Source of the DNA: Bacteroidota bacterium
GTDB taxonomy: Bacteria > Bacteroidota > Bacteroidia > Bacteroidales > Tannerellaceae
Direction: 5' to 3'
DNA: 64,000 nt
Assembly: GCA_023429375.1 (NCBI GenBank)
Contig: JAEYVY010000011.1
Span: 1-64,000, forward strand
Below, in pieces: positions 18,283-26,617 of the stretch. Each line of letters opens with the position of its first letter. Within the stretch, counting starts at the first letter, position 1. Position numbers and translations under genes: made by a program. Under the pieces are notes generated by a model. The model ran no database searches. It was not told the DNA's origin and worked only from the letters and a program-made list of their open reading frames with translations.

Positions 18283-18333
18283 ACAATGCAGATTTGATTG
18301 ATAATCATAATTATCGAATCAAATCTGCATTGT
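18283..18333. terminator. Long hairpin between TPR gene and leu operon
   Basis: ACAATGCAGATTTGATT (18283-18299) pairs perfectly with 18317-18333. An inner GATAAT/ATTATC stem extends it with one bulged base and a CATA loop. A TTTT follows on the minus strand, so it most likely terminates the leu operon and perhaps also the TPR transcript. Confidence 0.75.
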
Positions 18334-18355
18334 AAGATATCATAGGAGGAAATTT

Positions 18356-19426
18356 CTATTTCTTCGCAATATACGACGCCACCCAGTCCCCTACTTCAGA
18401 GGTCTTACATGCTTTTCCGTCACCGGCAATATCTTCAGTCACTACTTTAGCGTCCATTGATGCTGCCACTGCTTCGCGAATTAAAGCTCCTTCTTCCATC
18501 AGATTGAATGCATATTCAAACATAAGCGCAGCACTCAGAATAGTTGCCAAAGGATTGGCTATATCTTTTCCTGCAGCTTGCGGATAGGAACCGTGAATAG
18601 GTTCAAATACGGATGTATGAATACCAATAGAGGCCGATGGCAACATACCTAACGATCCTGTAATAACAGAAGCCTCATCAGTAAGGATATCACCAAACAT
18701 ATTTTCTGTTACCATAACGTCAAAGCTTTTCGGCCATTGAATAATACGCATAGCAGCATTATCTACAAACATATACTCGGTTTCAATATCCGGATAGCCT
18801 TTTTCAATTTCTTGAGCTACCTGACGCCACAGACGGGAAGTAGCCAATACATTCGCTTTGTCAACAATGGTCACTTTCTTCCTGCGCTTACCGGCATATT
18901 CATAAGCCAAGCGTACGATACGTTCAATTTCCTCACGGGTATAGACACAGGTGTCATAAGCAGTACTACCATCTTCACTCCTGCCTTGTGGACGTCCGAA
19001 ATACATGCCACCCGTCAATTCACGGATACACATGAAGTCTGCGCCTTCAACCAAGTCGGCACGTAAAGGCGACTTATGTATTAAAGAAGGGAAGGTAGTA
19101 ACAGGGCGTATGTTAGCATAGAGTCCCAGTTTCTTGCGCATGGCCAATAAGCCTTGCTCTGGTCTTACTTTGGCCGAGGGGTCATTGTCATACTTAGGAG
19201 AGCCGATAGCGCCAAATAAAACGGCGTCACTCTTCATGCACAAATCATGTGTTTCATCCGGATACGGATTTCCTACTTCATCAATAGCGCATGCACCTGT
19301 AAGGGCGTATTTGTAATTTAATTCATGTCCGAACTTTTCACAAATAGCTTTTACGGCTTTCATTGCCTGATCTACTATCTCAGGTCCGATACCGTCTCCC
19401 GGTAATACTGCAATATTTAGTTTCAT
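18356..19426 (-). CDS. leuB: 3-isopropylmalate dehydrogenase
   Basis: A 356-residue NAD-dependent dehydrogenase of the isocitrate/isopropylmalate family, beginning with the GDGIGPEIV motif at about residues 10-18. It has the substrate motif YANIRP and the Mg-binding VTENMFGDILTDEASVITGSLG region. It oxidises 3-isopropylmalate to 2-ketoisocaproate precursor in leucine synthesis, and its relatives also act on erythro-3-methylmalate in the citramalate route to isoleucine. It is the last gene of the leu operon, 30 bases after mgsA. Confidence 0.95.
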   Translation of the reverse strand: MKLNIAVLPGDGIGPEIVDQAMKAVKAICEKFGHELNYKYALTGACAIDEVGNPYPDETHDLCMKSDAVLFGAIGSPKYDNDPSAKVRPEQGLLAMRKKLGLYANIRPVTTFPSLIHKSPLRADLVEGADFMCIRELTGGMYFGRPQGRSEDGSTAYDTCVYTREEIERIVRLAYEYAGKRRKKVTIVDKANVLATSRLWRQVAQEIEKGYPDIETEYMFVDNAAMRIIQWPKSFDVMVTENMFGDILTDEASVITGSLGMLPSASIGIHTSVFEPIHGSYPQAAGKDIANPLATILSAALMFEYAFNLMEEGALIREAVAASMDAKVVTEDIAGDGKACKTSEVGDWVASYIAKK

Positions 19427-19456
19427 TTATTTATATTCTAAGTGTTTTCTACGTAA

Positions 19457-19900
19457 TTAACGTTGAAAATAGACATAACGAGGTTCAGTCGGCGTATAGC
19501 TTTCATCATCCCAAAGCGTACTGGTCAACATCAAGTCTGCGCTGTATCTGTTACAAGCAATAGGCACATTATGTACACGACATTGACGCAGCAACATCTG
19601 GATATCCGCTTCATGAGGCTGAGGATTCAAATCGTCAATCAAGAAGATGGCCAAATTTACTTCTTTACGTACCACCATAGCTGCAATTTCAGCATCCCCT
19701 CCCATTGGTCCAGAATGCATACGGGTTATTTCTGCGGTTATGCCTTTTTCATTGAAAGCTTCAGCAATTAGTCCTCCTGTAGTTCCTGTACATACCAAAT
19801 GATGTTTTGATAAAAAATCAGCATTATGCACAGCCCAGTCAACCATATCTGCTTTGCGATTATCATGCGCAACTAAAGCTATCGTTAATCTCTTTTTCAT
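19457..19900 (-). CDS. mgsA: Methylglyoxal synthase
   Basis: A 147-residue protein matching methylglyoxal synthase length and motifs: ALVAHDNRKADM at the N-terminus, the phosphate-binding TGTTGG, the catalytic-loop GPMGGDAEIAA, and DDLNPQPHEADIQ. It converts dihydroxyacetone phosphate to methylglyoxal and phosphate in the cytoplasm, bypassing lower glycolysis. It lies between the citramalate synthase-like gene (16-base gap) and leuB (30-base gap) on the same strand with no promoter seen, so it appears to be under leu-operon control. That is unexpected for this enzyme. Confidence 0.93.
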   Translation of the reverse strand: MKKRLTIALVAHDNRKADMVDWAVHNADFLSKHHLVCTGTTGGLIAEAFNEKGITAEITRMHSGPMGGDAEIAAMVVRKEVNLAIFLIDDLNPQPHEADIQMLLRQCRVHNVPIACNRYSADLMLTSTLWDDESYTPTEPRYVYFQR

Positions 19901-19916
19901 ACTTTTAAATTATAAG

Positions 19917-21428
19917 TTATCCTTCAATTCGGTTCAGCATTTTTAAGGTCGCCTTAATAGCCGCTTCCGTCTGGTCTGCATCCAACCCCCGGGTCTTGAA
20001 GTCTACACCTGCATAATTCCAACTAATGATTGTCTGAACAAAGGCATCTGTCCGTCCACCTGGAGGAATAGAAACCGAATAGTTGGTCAACATAGGGAAT
20101 GGCCTTCTAAGATCAGCATAGATTTTACGAAGAGCTCGCATGAAGGCATCATACTGTCCATCGCCGGATGCTGACTCTTCGTAGGACTCTCCATTTATCT
20201 CAATTTTCAATGAAGCGACCGGCTTTAAACCTTGAGCCAAAGATAACGAATAATTTAGTATCTTAATTTTCTGTTCACTTGTTCCGTCTTGATTCAATAC
20301 ATCACTCACGATATAGGGCAGGTCCTCGCTCGTCACCATTTCTTTACGATCACCCAATTCGATAATGCGTTCGGTTACCTTTTGCATGGACTCTTCGTCC
20401 AGCTCAATACCCAATGCTTCCAGGTTTTTGCGAATATTCGCTTTACCTGAGGTCTTACCTAATGCATATTCGCGTACCCGTCCGAATCGTTCCGGTAGTA
20501 AGTCGTTGCAATAAAGATTATTCTTACTGTCTCCATCAGCATGAACTCCGGCACATTGGGTAAACACATGCTCTCCTACAACCGGCTTATTAGGTGATAA
20601 TCGAATTCCTGAATAGGTTTCAACCAAACGACTGATCTTATTTATCCGAGATTCTTTCAGGTTAGTCTCTTCACCCAGTTGATCTTTCAATATAGCCAAG
20701 ACGCTGCTTAAAGGAGCATTACCGGCTCGCTCACCAAGCCCGTTTACGGTGGTATGCACTCCCTTCACCCCTGCTCTGACGGCAGAATACACATTGGCTA
20801 CCGCCAGGTCATAATCGTTATGCGCATGAAAATCGAACCAAAGTTCCGGATATTTCTTTACCATCAATGCGCAATACTCATACGTATTACCGGGATTTAG
20901 AATACCCAAAGTATCCGGAAGCATAAAGCGTTTGATTGGTAAATCCTTTAGACCGTCAATCATCTGAAACACATATTCAGGTGAATGCTGGATTCCATTT
21001 GACCAATCTTCCAAATAGATATTTACGTTTATACCTTTTTGCTCAGCTATACCTATCACAGTACGGATATCTTGGATATGCTGTTCGGGCGTTTTACGCA
21101 GTTGTTCTGTCACATGCTTATAAGAACCTTTACAGAGGAGGTTAAGCACACGACAACCCGCATTTTCTATCCAGTTCAGCGAGATATCACCGTCCACAAA
21201 ACCTAACACTTCCAATCGATTCAGATTACCGGTTCTTCTTCCCCAGTCAGCCAGTTTCTTGACAGAATCGTATTCACCATCGGACACCCTTGCAGAAGCA
21301 ATTTCAATCCGGTCTACTCCAACCTCAGAAAGAAGCATTTGGGCAATCCCCAGCTTCTCATGAGGCGAAAAAGATACACCAGATGTTTGTTCCCCATCTC
21401 TGAGGGTAGTATCCATTATTTCTATCAT
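19917..21428 (-). CDS. cimA: Probable (R)-citramalate synthase (LeuA-like)
   Basis: A 503-residue DRE-TIM metallolyase with DTTLRDGEQ at the N-terminus, an HAHNDYDLAVANV metal-binding segment, GLGERAGN, and a C-terminal LeuA-type allosteric domain (from about residue 385). Several stretches (GVSFS, VDRIEIASARVS, EVLGFVDG, YLEDWSNG, FTQxAGVHADGD) resemble Leptospira citramalate synthase as I remember it more than typical LeuA. Citramalate synthase joins pyruvate and acetyl-CoA to start the threonine-independent route to isoleucine, whose later steps use LeuC, LeuD and LeuB. The same operon already has a full LeuA. A second isopropylmalate synthase is the alternative. Confidence 0.75.
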   Translation of the reverse strand: MIEIMDTTLRDGEQTSGVSFSPHEKLGIAQMLLSEVGVDRIEIASARVSDGEYDSVKKLADWGRRTGNLNRLEVLGFVDGDISLNWIENAGCRVLNLLCKGSYKHVTEQLRKTPEQHIQDIRTVIGIAEQKGINVNIYLEDWSNGIQHSPEYVFQMIDGLKDLPIKRFMLPDTLGILNPGNTYEYCALMVKKYPELWFDFHAHNDYDLAVANVYSAVRAGVKGVHTTVNGLGERAGNAPLSSVLAILKDQLGEETNLKESRINKISRLVETYSGIRLSPNKPVVGEHVFTQCAGVHADGDSKNNLYCNDLLPERFGRVREYALGKTSGKANIRKNLEALGIELDEESMQKVTERIIELGDRKEMVTSEDLPYIVSDVLNQDGTSEQKIKILNYSLSLAQGLKPVASLKIEINGESYEESASGDGQYDAFMRALRKIYADLRRPFPMLTNYSVSIPPGGRTDAFVQTIISWNYAGVDFKTRGLDADQTEAAIKATLKMLNRIEG

Positions 21429-21434
21429 AGGTTC

Positions 21435-22022
21435 TTACAAAGATTTTTCGTATTCTTCGATCTTATACTTATTTGACAACAAATAGTCGATATCGTCCAA
21501 ACCGTTTATCAAACAATCTTTCTTATAAGCATTAATTTCGAACGATTCAGTACGCTTGGTCTTATTATTGGTGATTGTCTGATTGGGCAAATCTACCGTT
21601 AAAGTTGTTGAGGGGTCTTCCTTTAGATTCTCAAACAATTCAGCTAAAAATTCCGGAGAGACTACAACGGGCAACAAACCATTATTCATGGAATTATTTT
21701 TGAAGATATCAGCAAAAAAGCTACTTACTATAACTCTGAAACCATAGCCTCCAATTGCCCAAGCTGCGTGTTCACGACTGCTTCCACTACCGAAGTTCTT
21801 TCCGGCAACAAGGATTTCGCCTTTATACGTATCTTGATTTAACACAAAGTCCGGATTCGGATTATTGTCTTTGTCGTAACGCCAATCACGAAACAGGTTA
21901 TCTCCAAACCCTTCTTTGGTAGTAGCTTTCAGAAAACGTGCAGGTATGATCTGGTCTGTATCCACATTCTCAAGAGGAAGAGGAACACAGGTTGATGTTA
22001 TTACAGTTATTTTTTCTTTCAT
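21435..22022 (-). CDS. leuD: 3-isopropylmalate dehydratase, small subunit
   Basis: The 195-residue length and motifs (NVDTDQIIPARFLK near residue 20, then GKNFGSGSSREHAAWA at about 74-89) identify the aconitase swivel subunit. With LeuC it isomerises 2-isopropylmalate to 3-isopropylmalate, and in a citramalate pathway also converts citramalate to erythro-3-methylmalate. The stop is six bases from the start of the cimA-like gene, and leuC ends 28 bases upstream, so all are co-transcribed. Confidence 0.96.
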   Translation of the reverse strand: MKEKITVITSTCVPLPLENVDTDQIIPARFLKATTKEGFGDNLFRDWRYDKDNNPNPDFVLNQDTYKGEILVAGKNFGSGSSREHAAWAIGGYGFRVIVSSFFADIFKNNSMNNGLLPVVVSPEFLAELFENLKEDPSTTLTVDLPNQTITNNKTKRTESFEINAYKKDCLINGLDDIDYLLSNKYKIEEYEKSL

Positions 22023-22050
22023 AAATATTGCAATTCTAGCGGTGTTCGAC

Positions 22051-23451
22051 TTAATTCATCAATTCTCTTGGATCTGTTATGACACCAGTCACGGCAGCAG
22101 CAGCGGCCACAAGCGGACCAGCCAAAATAGTGCGTGCACCTGGACCTTGACGACCTTCAAAATTACGGTTCGATGTAGATACCGCATATTTACCGGCAGG
22201 CACTTTATCGTCATTCATAGCCAAACAAGCCGAACAGCCCGGTTGACGGAGTTGGAATCCGGCGTCTTCCAATATCTTGTCAATGCCTTCTTCCTTCAGT
22301 TGTTTTTCTACCGCCCAGCTTCCTGGAACGAGCCATGCAATAATATTATCCGCCTTTTTCCGTCCTTTTACGATAGATGCAAAAGCGCGAAAATCTTCAA
22401 TACGTCCATTGGTGCAACTACCTAGAAATACATAATCTACAGGCTTACCCTGAATCGGTTCACCACCGTTAAATCCCATATACTCCAACGATTTTTTGAA
22501 CGAGATTCGTCCCGCCTCGTCAATACTTTCAACGGTAGGAATATTTTCTTTGATACCTATGCCCATACCCGGATTCGTTCCGTAGGTAACCATAGGTTCT
22601 ATATCTTCTGCATTGAAATGCACCTCCTTATCGAACACAGCGTCATCATCCGAACATAATGTCTTCCAATGAGCAACAGCTTCATCCCAGGCTTCTCCTT
22701 GCGGAGCATATTCACGACCTTTCAGGTAGTTAAAGGTCACCTCATCAGGGGCAATCATACCGCCACGGGCACCCATTTCTATGGATAGATTACAGATTGT
22801 AAGACGCTCTTCCATCGTCGTATTGCGAATAGCCTCACCAGCGTACTCAACGAAATAGCCTGTTGCTCCACCGGTTGTCATTTTACTGATAATATATAAA
22901 GCAATATCCTTGGCTGTTACGCCACGTTTCAGTTTTCCATCCACAACGATACGCATAGTCTTCGGTTTACGTTGCATGATGCATTGCGTTGCAAGTGTCA
23001 TTTCCACTTCACTGGTACCAATACCAAAAGCGATAGCTCCCATAGCTCCATGCGTAGAAGTATGCGAATCACCGCAAACAAGCGTCATCCCGGGTAATGT
23101 CAGTCCGTTTTCCGGACCTACCACATGGATAATGCCATTCTTTGGATGATTCATACCATAATAAGTCAATCCAAACAGTTTCGCATTCTCTTCAAGCGTC
23201 TCCACTTGTTTTCTGGAGATGGGGTCTTCAATCGGGCGTTCCTGTCCCAAAGTCGGTATATTATGGTCCGGCATACAGGTAATCCGATCCGGACGGAAAG
23301 GTTTCAATCCTCTGCTACGTAGTCCGGCAAATGCTTGCGGACTGGTAACCTCATGACAATATAAGCGGTCGATATACAACTGTATCGTTCCATCGGGAAG
23401 CGTATCTACTACATGCTTTTCCCATATCTTTTCAAACAACGTTTTACTCAT
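22051..23451 (-). CDS. leuC: 3-isopropylmalate dehydratase, large subunit
   Basis: A 466-residue aconitase-family protein with the cluster-binding cysteines in FLGSCTNGRIEDF and GCSACLAMN, and the substrate segment CGDSHTSTHGAMGA at about residues 132-145. It binds a 4Fe-4S cluster and works with LeuD. It lies between leuA (35-base gap) and leuD (28-base gap). Confidence 0.97.
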   Translation of the reverse strand: MSKTLFEKIWEKHVVDTLPDGTIQLYIDRLYCHEVTSPQAFAGLRSRGLKPFRPDRITCMPDHNIPTLGQERPIEDPISRKQVETLEENAKLFGLTYYGMNHPKNGIIHVVGPENGLTLPGMTLVCGDSHTSTHGAMGAIAFGIGTSEVEMTLATQCIMQRKPKTMRIVVDGKLKRGVTAKDIALYIISKMTTGGATGYFVEYAGEAIRNTTMEERLTICNLSIEMGARGGMIAPDEVTFNYLKGREYAPQGEAWDEAVAHWKTLCSDDDAVFDKEVHFNAEDIEPMVTYGTNPGMGIGIKENIPTVESIDEAGRISFKKSLEYMGFNGGEPIQGKPVDYVFLGSCTNGRIEDFRAFASIVKGRKKADNIIAWLVPGSWAVEKQLKEEGIDKILEDAGFQLRQPGCSACLAMNDDKVPAGKYAVSTSNRNFEGRQGPGARTILAGPLVAAAAAVTGVITDPRELMN

Positions 23452-23486
23452 CCTATAATAATTACTCGTGACTGATTAATTGGTTC

Positions 23487-24983
23487 TTATTTCACAAACT
23501 TATTGATTGCATCGATGAATGCTTCGACCGATGCTGCGATTATATCTGTATTAGCAGAAAAACCATAATAGCGATTTCCATCATATTCTACCTGCATATG
23601 CACCTTACCTACGTCATCACTACCTTTATTGATGGCTTGAATCAAGAATTCTTGAATGACCATTTGCCTGTGGATAATTGCCTTTACTGCCTTAATTGCT
23701 GCATCTACAGGACCATTGCCCGAAGCTGCCGCTTCAAATTTCTCTCCTGCAATATTCAAGCATACACTGGCAACCGACTGTACGCCAACGCCTGATGTAA
23801 CCTGAAGATATTCCAGCTTAATTCGATGCATGGCTGTACGGTCTTTGCCTACCAACATTAATATATCGTCATCGTTGATATCCTTCTTGCGATCGGCCAA
23901 TTTCAGAAATTCTTCATAGACTTTATCCAACTTCTCTTGTGTAAGCTCAACTCCTAATACTTGCAAACGGTGCTTTAATGCGGCACGTCCGCTACGAGCG
24001 GTCAATACAATTGCATTATCATCAATGCCTACATCTTTCGGGTCGATAATCTCATAGCTTTCTCTATTTTTCAGCACACCGTCTTGATGGATGCCCGATG
24101 AATGAGCAAATGCATTTCGACCCACGATAGCTTTATTGGGTTGGATAGGCATATTCATCAGACTCGAAACCATACGACTTACATTATATATACGTGTAGT
24201 ATTAATATTCGTTTCGATTCCTCTATCCTTATGACTTTTAAAGATCATGGCCACTTCTTCCAATGACGTATTTCCTGCACGTTCGCCGATTCCATTCATC
24301 GTTACTTCGACTTGGCGTGCTCCGTTCAACACTCCTTGGATTGTATTAGCCGTAGCCATTCCCAAGTCGTTATGACAGTGTGTAGAAATTATTGCATTAT
24401 GTATACCCTTTACATTCTCCATCAAGAATTTAATTTTCTCACCGTATTGGTCTGGCAAACAATATCCTGTTGTATCCGGTATATTTACAACTGTCGCCCC
24501 TGCTTTGATAACTGCTTCAACAACACGTGCCAGATATACATTATCCGTACGGCCCGCATCTTCACAATAAAACTCCACATCTTCAACAAACTTTTTGGCA
24601 TACTTCGTTGAAGCAATAGCCCGCTCAAGAATTTCCTCTTGATCGGAGTTGAACTTATATTTGATATGGTAATCGGATGTTCCTATACCCGTATGAATAC
24701 GTCCATGTTTAGCATATTTAAGTGCTTCGGCAGCTACCTCAATATCCTTTTCGACGGCTCTGGTCAGCGCACAAATCACTGGCCAAGTTACTGCTTTAGA
24801 GATTTCCACAACACTCATAAAGTCACCAGGACTTGAAACGGGGAATCCTGCTTCAATCACATCTACACCTAATTCCTCCAAAGCCTTTGCCACCTGAATC
24901 TTCTCTACTGTATTCAATTGACACCCGGGAACTTGCTCTCCATCACGTAATGTCGTATCAAAAATGTACAATCTATCAGCCAT
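23487..24983 (-). CDS. leuA: 2-isopropylmalate synthase
   Basis: A 498-residue enzyme starting FDTTLRDGEQVPGC, with the metal-site HCHNDLGMATANT, GIGERAGNTSLEEV, and the leucine-feedback domain from about residue 385. It condenses acetyl-CoA with 2-ketoisovalerate, the committed step to leucine. It is the first structural gene of the leu operon, preceded by a leader with all parts of a transcription attenuator (25029-25235). Confidence 0.95.
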   Translation of the reverse strand: MADRLYIFDTTLRDGEQVPGCQLNTVEKIQVAKALEELGVDVIEAGFPVSSPGDFMSVVEISKAVTWPVICALTRAVEKDIEVAAEALKYAKHGRIHTGIGTSDYHIKYKFNSDQEEILERAIASTKYAKKFVEDVEFYCEDAGRTDNVYLARVVEAVIKAGATVVNIPDTTGYCLPDQYGEKIKFLMENVKGIHNAIISTHCHNDLGMATANTIQGVLNGARQVEVTMNGIGERAGNTSLEEVAMIFKSHKDRGIETNINTTRIYNVSRMVSSLMNMPIQPNKAIVGRNAFAHSSGIHQDGVLKNRESYEIIDPKDVGIDDNAIVLTARSGRAALKHRLQVLGVELTQEKLDKVYEEFLKLADRKKDINDDDILMLVGKDRTAMHRIKLEYLQVTSGVGVQSVASVCLNIAGEKFEAAASGNGPVDAAIKAVKAIIHRQMVIQEFLIQAINKGSDDVGKVHMQVEYDGNRYYGFSANTDIIAASVEAFIDAINKFVK

Positions 24984-25028
24984 ACTGTTTATTATCTGTT
25001 TTATTTATTATTGTTTATATGCTATTTC

Positions 25029-25070
25029 AAAAAGAGAGCCTTTCCCACAAGGAAGTGAGAAAGGCTCTTT
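25029..25070 (-). terminator. leu attenuator terminator
   Basis: On the minus strand AGAGCCTTTC pairs with GAAAGGCTCT (plus positions 25059-25068 and 25035-25044) and is followed by TTTTT. It lies between the leader ORF stop and leuA, about 45 bases before the leuA start. Terminating here would block the whole operon, which is the mark of an attenuator. Confidence 0.88.
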
Positions 25071-25112
25071 TCTATTTCATGTATTCCAACAAGCACAACA
25101 ATCTCACTTCCT
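25050..25112 (-). promoter_or_regulatory. leu antiterminator pairing
   Basis: AGGAAGTGAGA (plus 25102-25112), which covers the last codons and stop of the leader ORF, is exactly complementary over 11 bases to TCTCACTTCCT (plus 25050-25060), part of the terminator's 5' arm and loop. The two pairings are mutually exclusive. A ribosome at the stop codon would hide the first segment and let the terminator form, while one stalled on the Leu/Ile codons would leave it free. Confidence 0.8.
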
Positions 25113-25178
25113 ATCCTGTCGCCAGAGTAGAATATGAATTAGAGAAATAAGGAGACTATTTGATGTTATGCTTATCAT
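25104..25178 (-). CDS. leuL: leu operon leader peptide (attenuator)
   Basis: A 24-codon ORF with ATG at 25178 and TGA at 25104-25106. Codons 9-18 read Leu-Leu-Ile-Ser-Leu-Ile-His-Ile-Leu-Leu. In total it has five Leu (CTC, CTT, CTA, CTA, CTC), five Ile and no Val. It begins about 20 bases after the predicted transcription start, ends inside the antiterminator segment and is followed by a terminator. These features together show a ribosome-sensing leader peptide. It starts with the same ten bases as the ilv leader (ATGATAAGCA). Confidence 0.85.
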   Translation of the reverse strand: MISITSNSLLISLIHILLWRQDRK

Positions 25179-25204
25179 CGCTTCTTTTATCTTTATGTAC
25201 GTCA

Positions 25205-25235
25205 CAAAGATATAGGATTTTTTTAATCAAACAAT
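25205..25235 (-). promoter_or_regulatory. leu operon promoter
   Basis: On the minus strand the -7 element TATCTTTG (plus 25205-25212) is preceded after exactly 19 bases by a TTG -33 element (plus 25232-25234), matching the Bacteroidota consensus. Predicted transcription starts near 25198, giving a leader of about 215 bases to leuA. Confidence 0.75.
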
Positions 25236-25431
25236 ATAAAAATAACTTTTTATCCACTTTTTCTTTTAATTTATAGCTTACACGTCTATTTTACTCCAAA
25301 TTTATCACAACACATACATTATTATATATGCTCGATTTAAGAGTAGGTTAATAGACTATGTATTAAAACTATAGACAAAGTAAATTCTTCCATTTGATGT
25401 TACAGACACTTTATTAAATGTAATAAAAGTT

Positions 25432-25439
25432 TATATTTG
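25432..25439 (+). promoter_or_regulatory. -7 promoter element of the DUF3575 gene
   Basis: TATATTTG, a perfect TAnnTTTG match, lies 42 bases before the ATG at 25482. The remaining bases at 25236-25431 are AT-rich and show no ORF. Confidence 0.6.
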
Positions 25440-25481
25440 CAACTGTAATTCTATTTAATTTTATCACATATTCAATTATAA

Positions 25482-26045
25482 ATGAGAAAATTACTACTAC
25501 TTTACTTAACTATTATTATTTCAGGCAGTCTTCATGCCCAGCTTATAGCTGTAAAGAATAACCTTTTATACGACTTTACGGCCACCCCCAATTTAGGTGT
25601 AGAGGTCGGTATAAGTAAACACCTCACTTTTGATCTAACCGGAAGATTTCATCCTTGGTCCTTACAGGACAGAAAAACGCTGAAACACTGGCTAATCCAA
25701 CCGGAACTAAGATACTGGTTTTCCGAACGATTCGATGAACATTTCATTGGTTTGCATGCTCAATACATGGATTATAATTTCTATGGATTCAAATTGCCTT
25801 GGGGAATGGAAAAAAGATTCGGATATGACGGAACATCGTATAGTGCCGGCTTATCCTATGGCTATCAATTATATATAAGTCCGCGATGGAATATAGAGTT
25901 CACGATTGGGGTCGGTTATAGTCGATTTGACTATACAAAGTACGAGTACGACGCAATCTTTGACAAATACGATATTGGACTATTCAACAGAGACTATTAT
26001 GGACTCACTAAACTAGGAATCAGTTTTGTTTATTTAATCAAATAA
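25482..26045 (+). CDS. DUF3575 family protein, probably outer-membrane
   Basis: A 187-residue protein with a signal peptide (about 1-19, LHAQ) and a beta-rich mature part with alternating aromatic strands (NLLYDFTATPNLGVEVGISKH, YGYQLYISPRW) ending in aromatic-hydrophobic FVYLIK. This fits a small beta-barrel and the DUF3575 family as I know it, which is often encoded at the head of Bacteroidales fimbrial loci. It is followed four bases later by a DUF3868-like gene, the usual partner. No fimbrillin gene is present here. Confidence 0.75.
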   Translation: MRKLLLLYLTIIISGSLHAQLIAVKNNLLYDFTATPNLGVEVGISKHLTFDLTGRFHPWSLQDRKTLKHWLIQPELRYWFSERFDEHFIGLHAQYMDYNFYGFKLPWGMEKRFGYDGTSYSAGLSYGYQLYISPRWNIEFTIGVGYSRFDYTKYEYDAIFDKYDIGLFNRDYYGLTKLGISFVYLIK

Positions 26046-26049
26046 TACG

Positions 26050-26556
26050 ATGAAACAATTTACATTTATCCTCATAACGCTCTCATTATTCATGAGCCAA
26101 TCCCTTCATAGTCAAGAAGTATACAATGGACTGGTCAAGATAAAACAAAATATTGCTGAAGTAAAAAACGACTCTTTGTATCTGGAGATGGATGTCATTC
26201 TGCATGGATTAAACATCAATAGTAAAGAAAGTTTGGTATTATCTCCCATACTTTTCCATGATAATGATTCAATAAAATTACCATCAATCATAGTGAATGG
26301 CAAAAGGAAACAACAAAAAATAAATCGAGCAAAAGTTTTAAACGGCACATATCCTCCGCATGAATCTGCCTTTATAGTTCTTCCTAATAAGAAGTTAATA
26401 GTTAGCACTTTTACCTATCGTCAAACAATTCCTTTTGCCCCTTGGATGAAAAAAGCCGGGCTCAAGCTCATCGGTGAATCTACGAATATGTTTGACACGA
26501 AGGTCTTTTCCCAATCAGACATTTTGTCTGAAGAATTGATTCTGACAGAACGATAA
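26050..26556 (+). CDS. DUF3868-like protein, short form
   Basis: A 168-residue exported protein (signal peptide about 1-21, LHSQ). Its pattern (YNGLVKIKQNIAEVKNDSLYL, LVLSPILF, LPSIIVNGKRKQQ, YRQTIPFAPWM) fits the DUF3868 domain that, in my recollection, opens proteins of several hundred residues in fimbrial loci. This one stops right after the domain and no continuation is seen in any frame before malY, so it is a short or truncated version. It is translationally close to the DUF3575 gene (four-base gap). Confidence 0.65.
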   Translation: MKQFTFILITLSLFMSQSLHSQEVYNGLVKIKQNIAEVKNDSLYLEMDVILHGLNINSKESLVLSPILFHDNDSIKLPSIIVNGKRKQQKINRAKVLNGTYPPHESAFIVLPNKKLIVSTFTYRQTIPFAPWMKKAGLKLIGESTNMFDTKVFSQSDILSEELILTER

Positions 26557-26573
26557 GAATTAACATATTAACG

Positions 26574-26581
26574 TATCTTTG
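26574..26581 (+). promoter_or_regulatory. -7 promoter element of the MalY-type gene
   Basis: TATCTTTG, a perfect match, 36 bases before ATG 26618. Confidence 0.6.
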
Positions 26582-26617
26582 AAGTCATAAGTTCAGAATC
26601 AATAAATTTCGAAAAGA

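Noticed and set aside
24833..25150. 105-residue ORF on the plus strand over the leuA start and leader
   Set aside because: Antisense shadow of leuA and of the attenuator; no family features.
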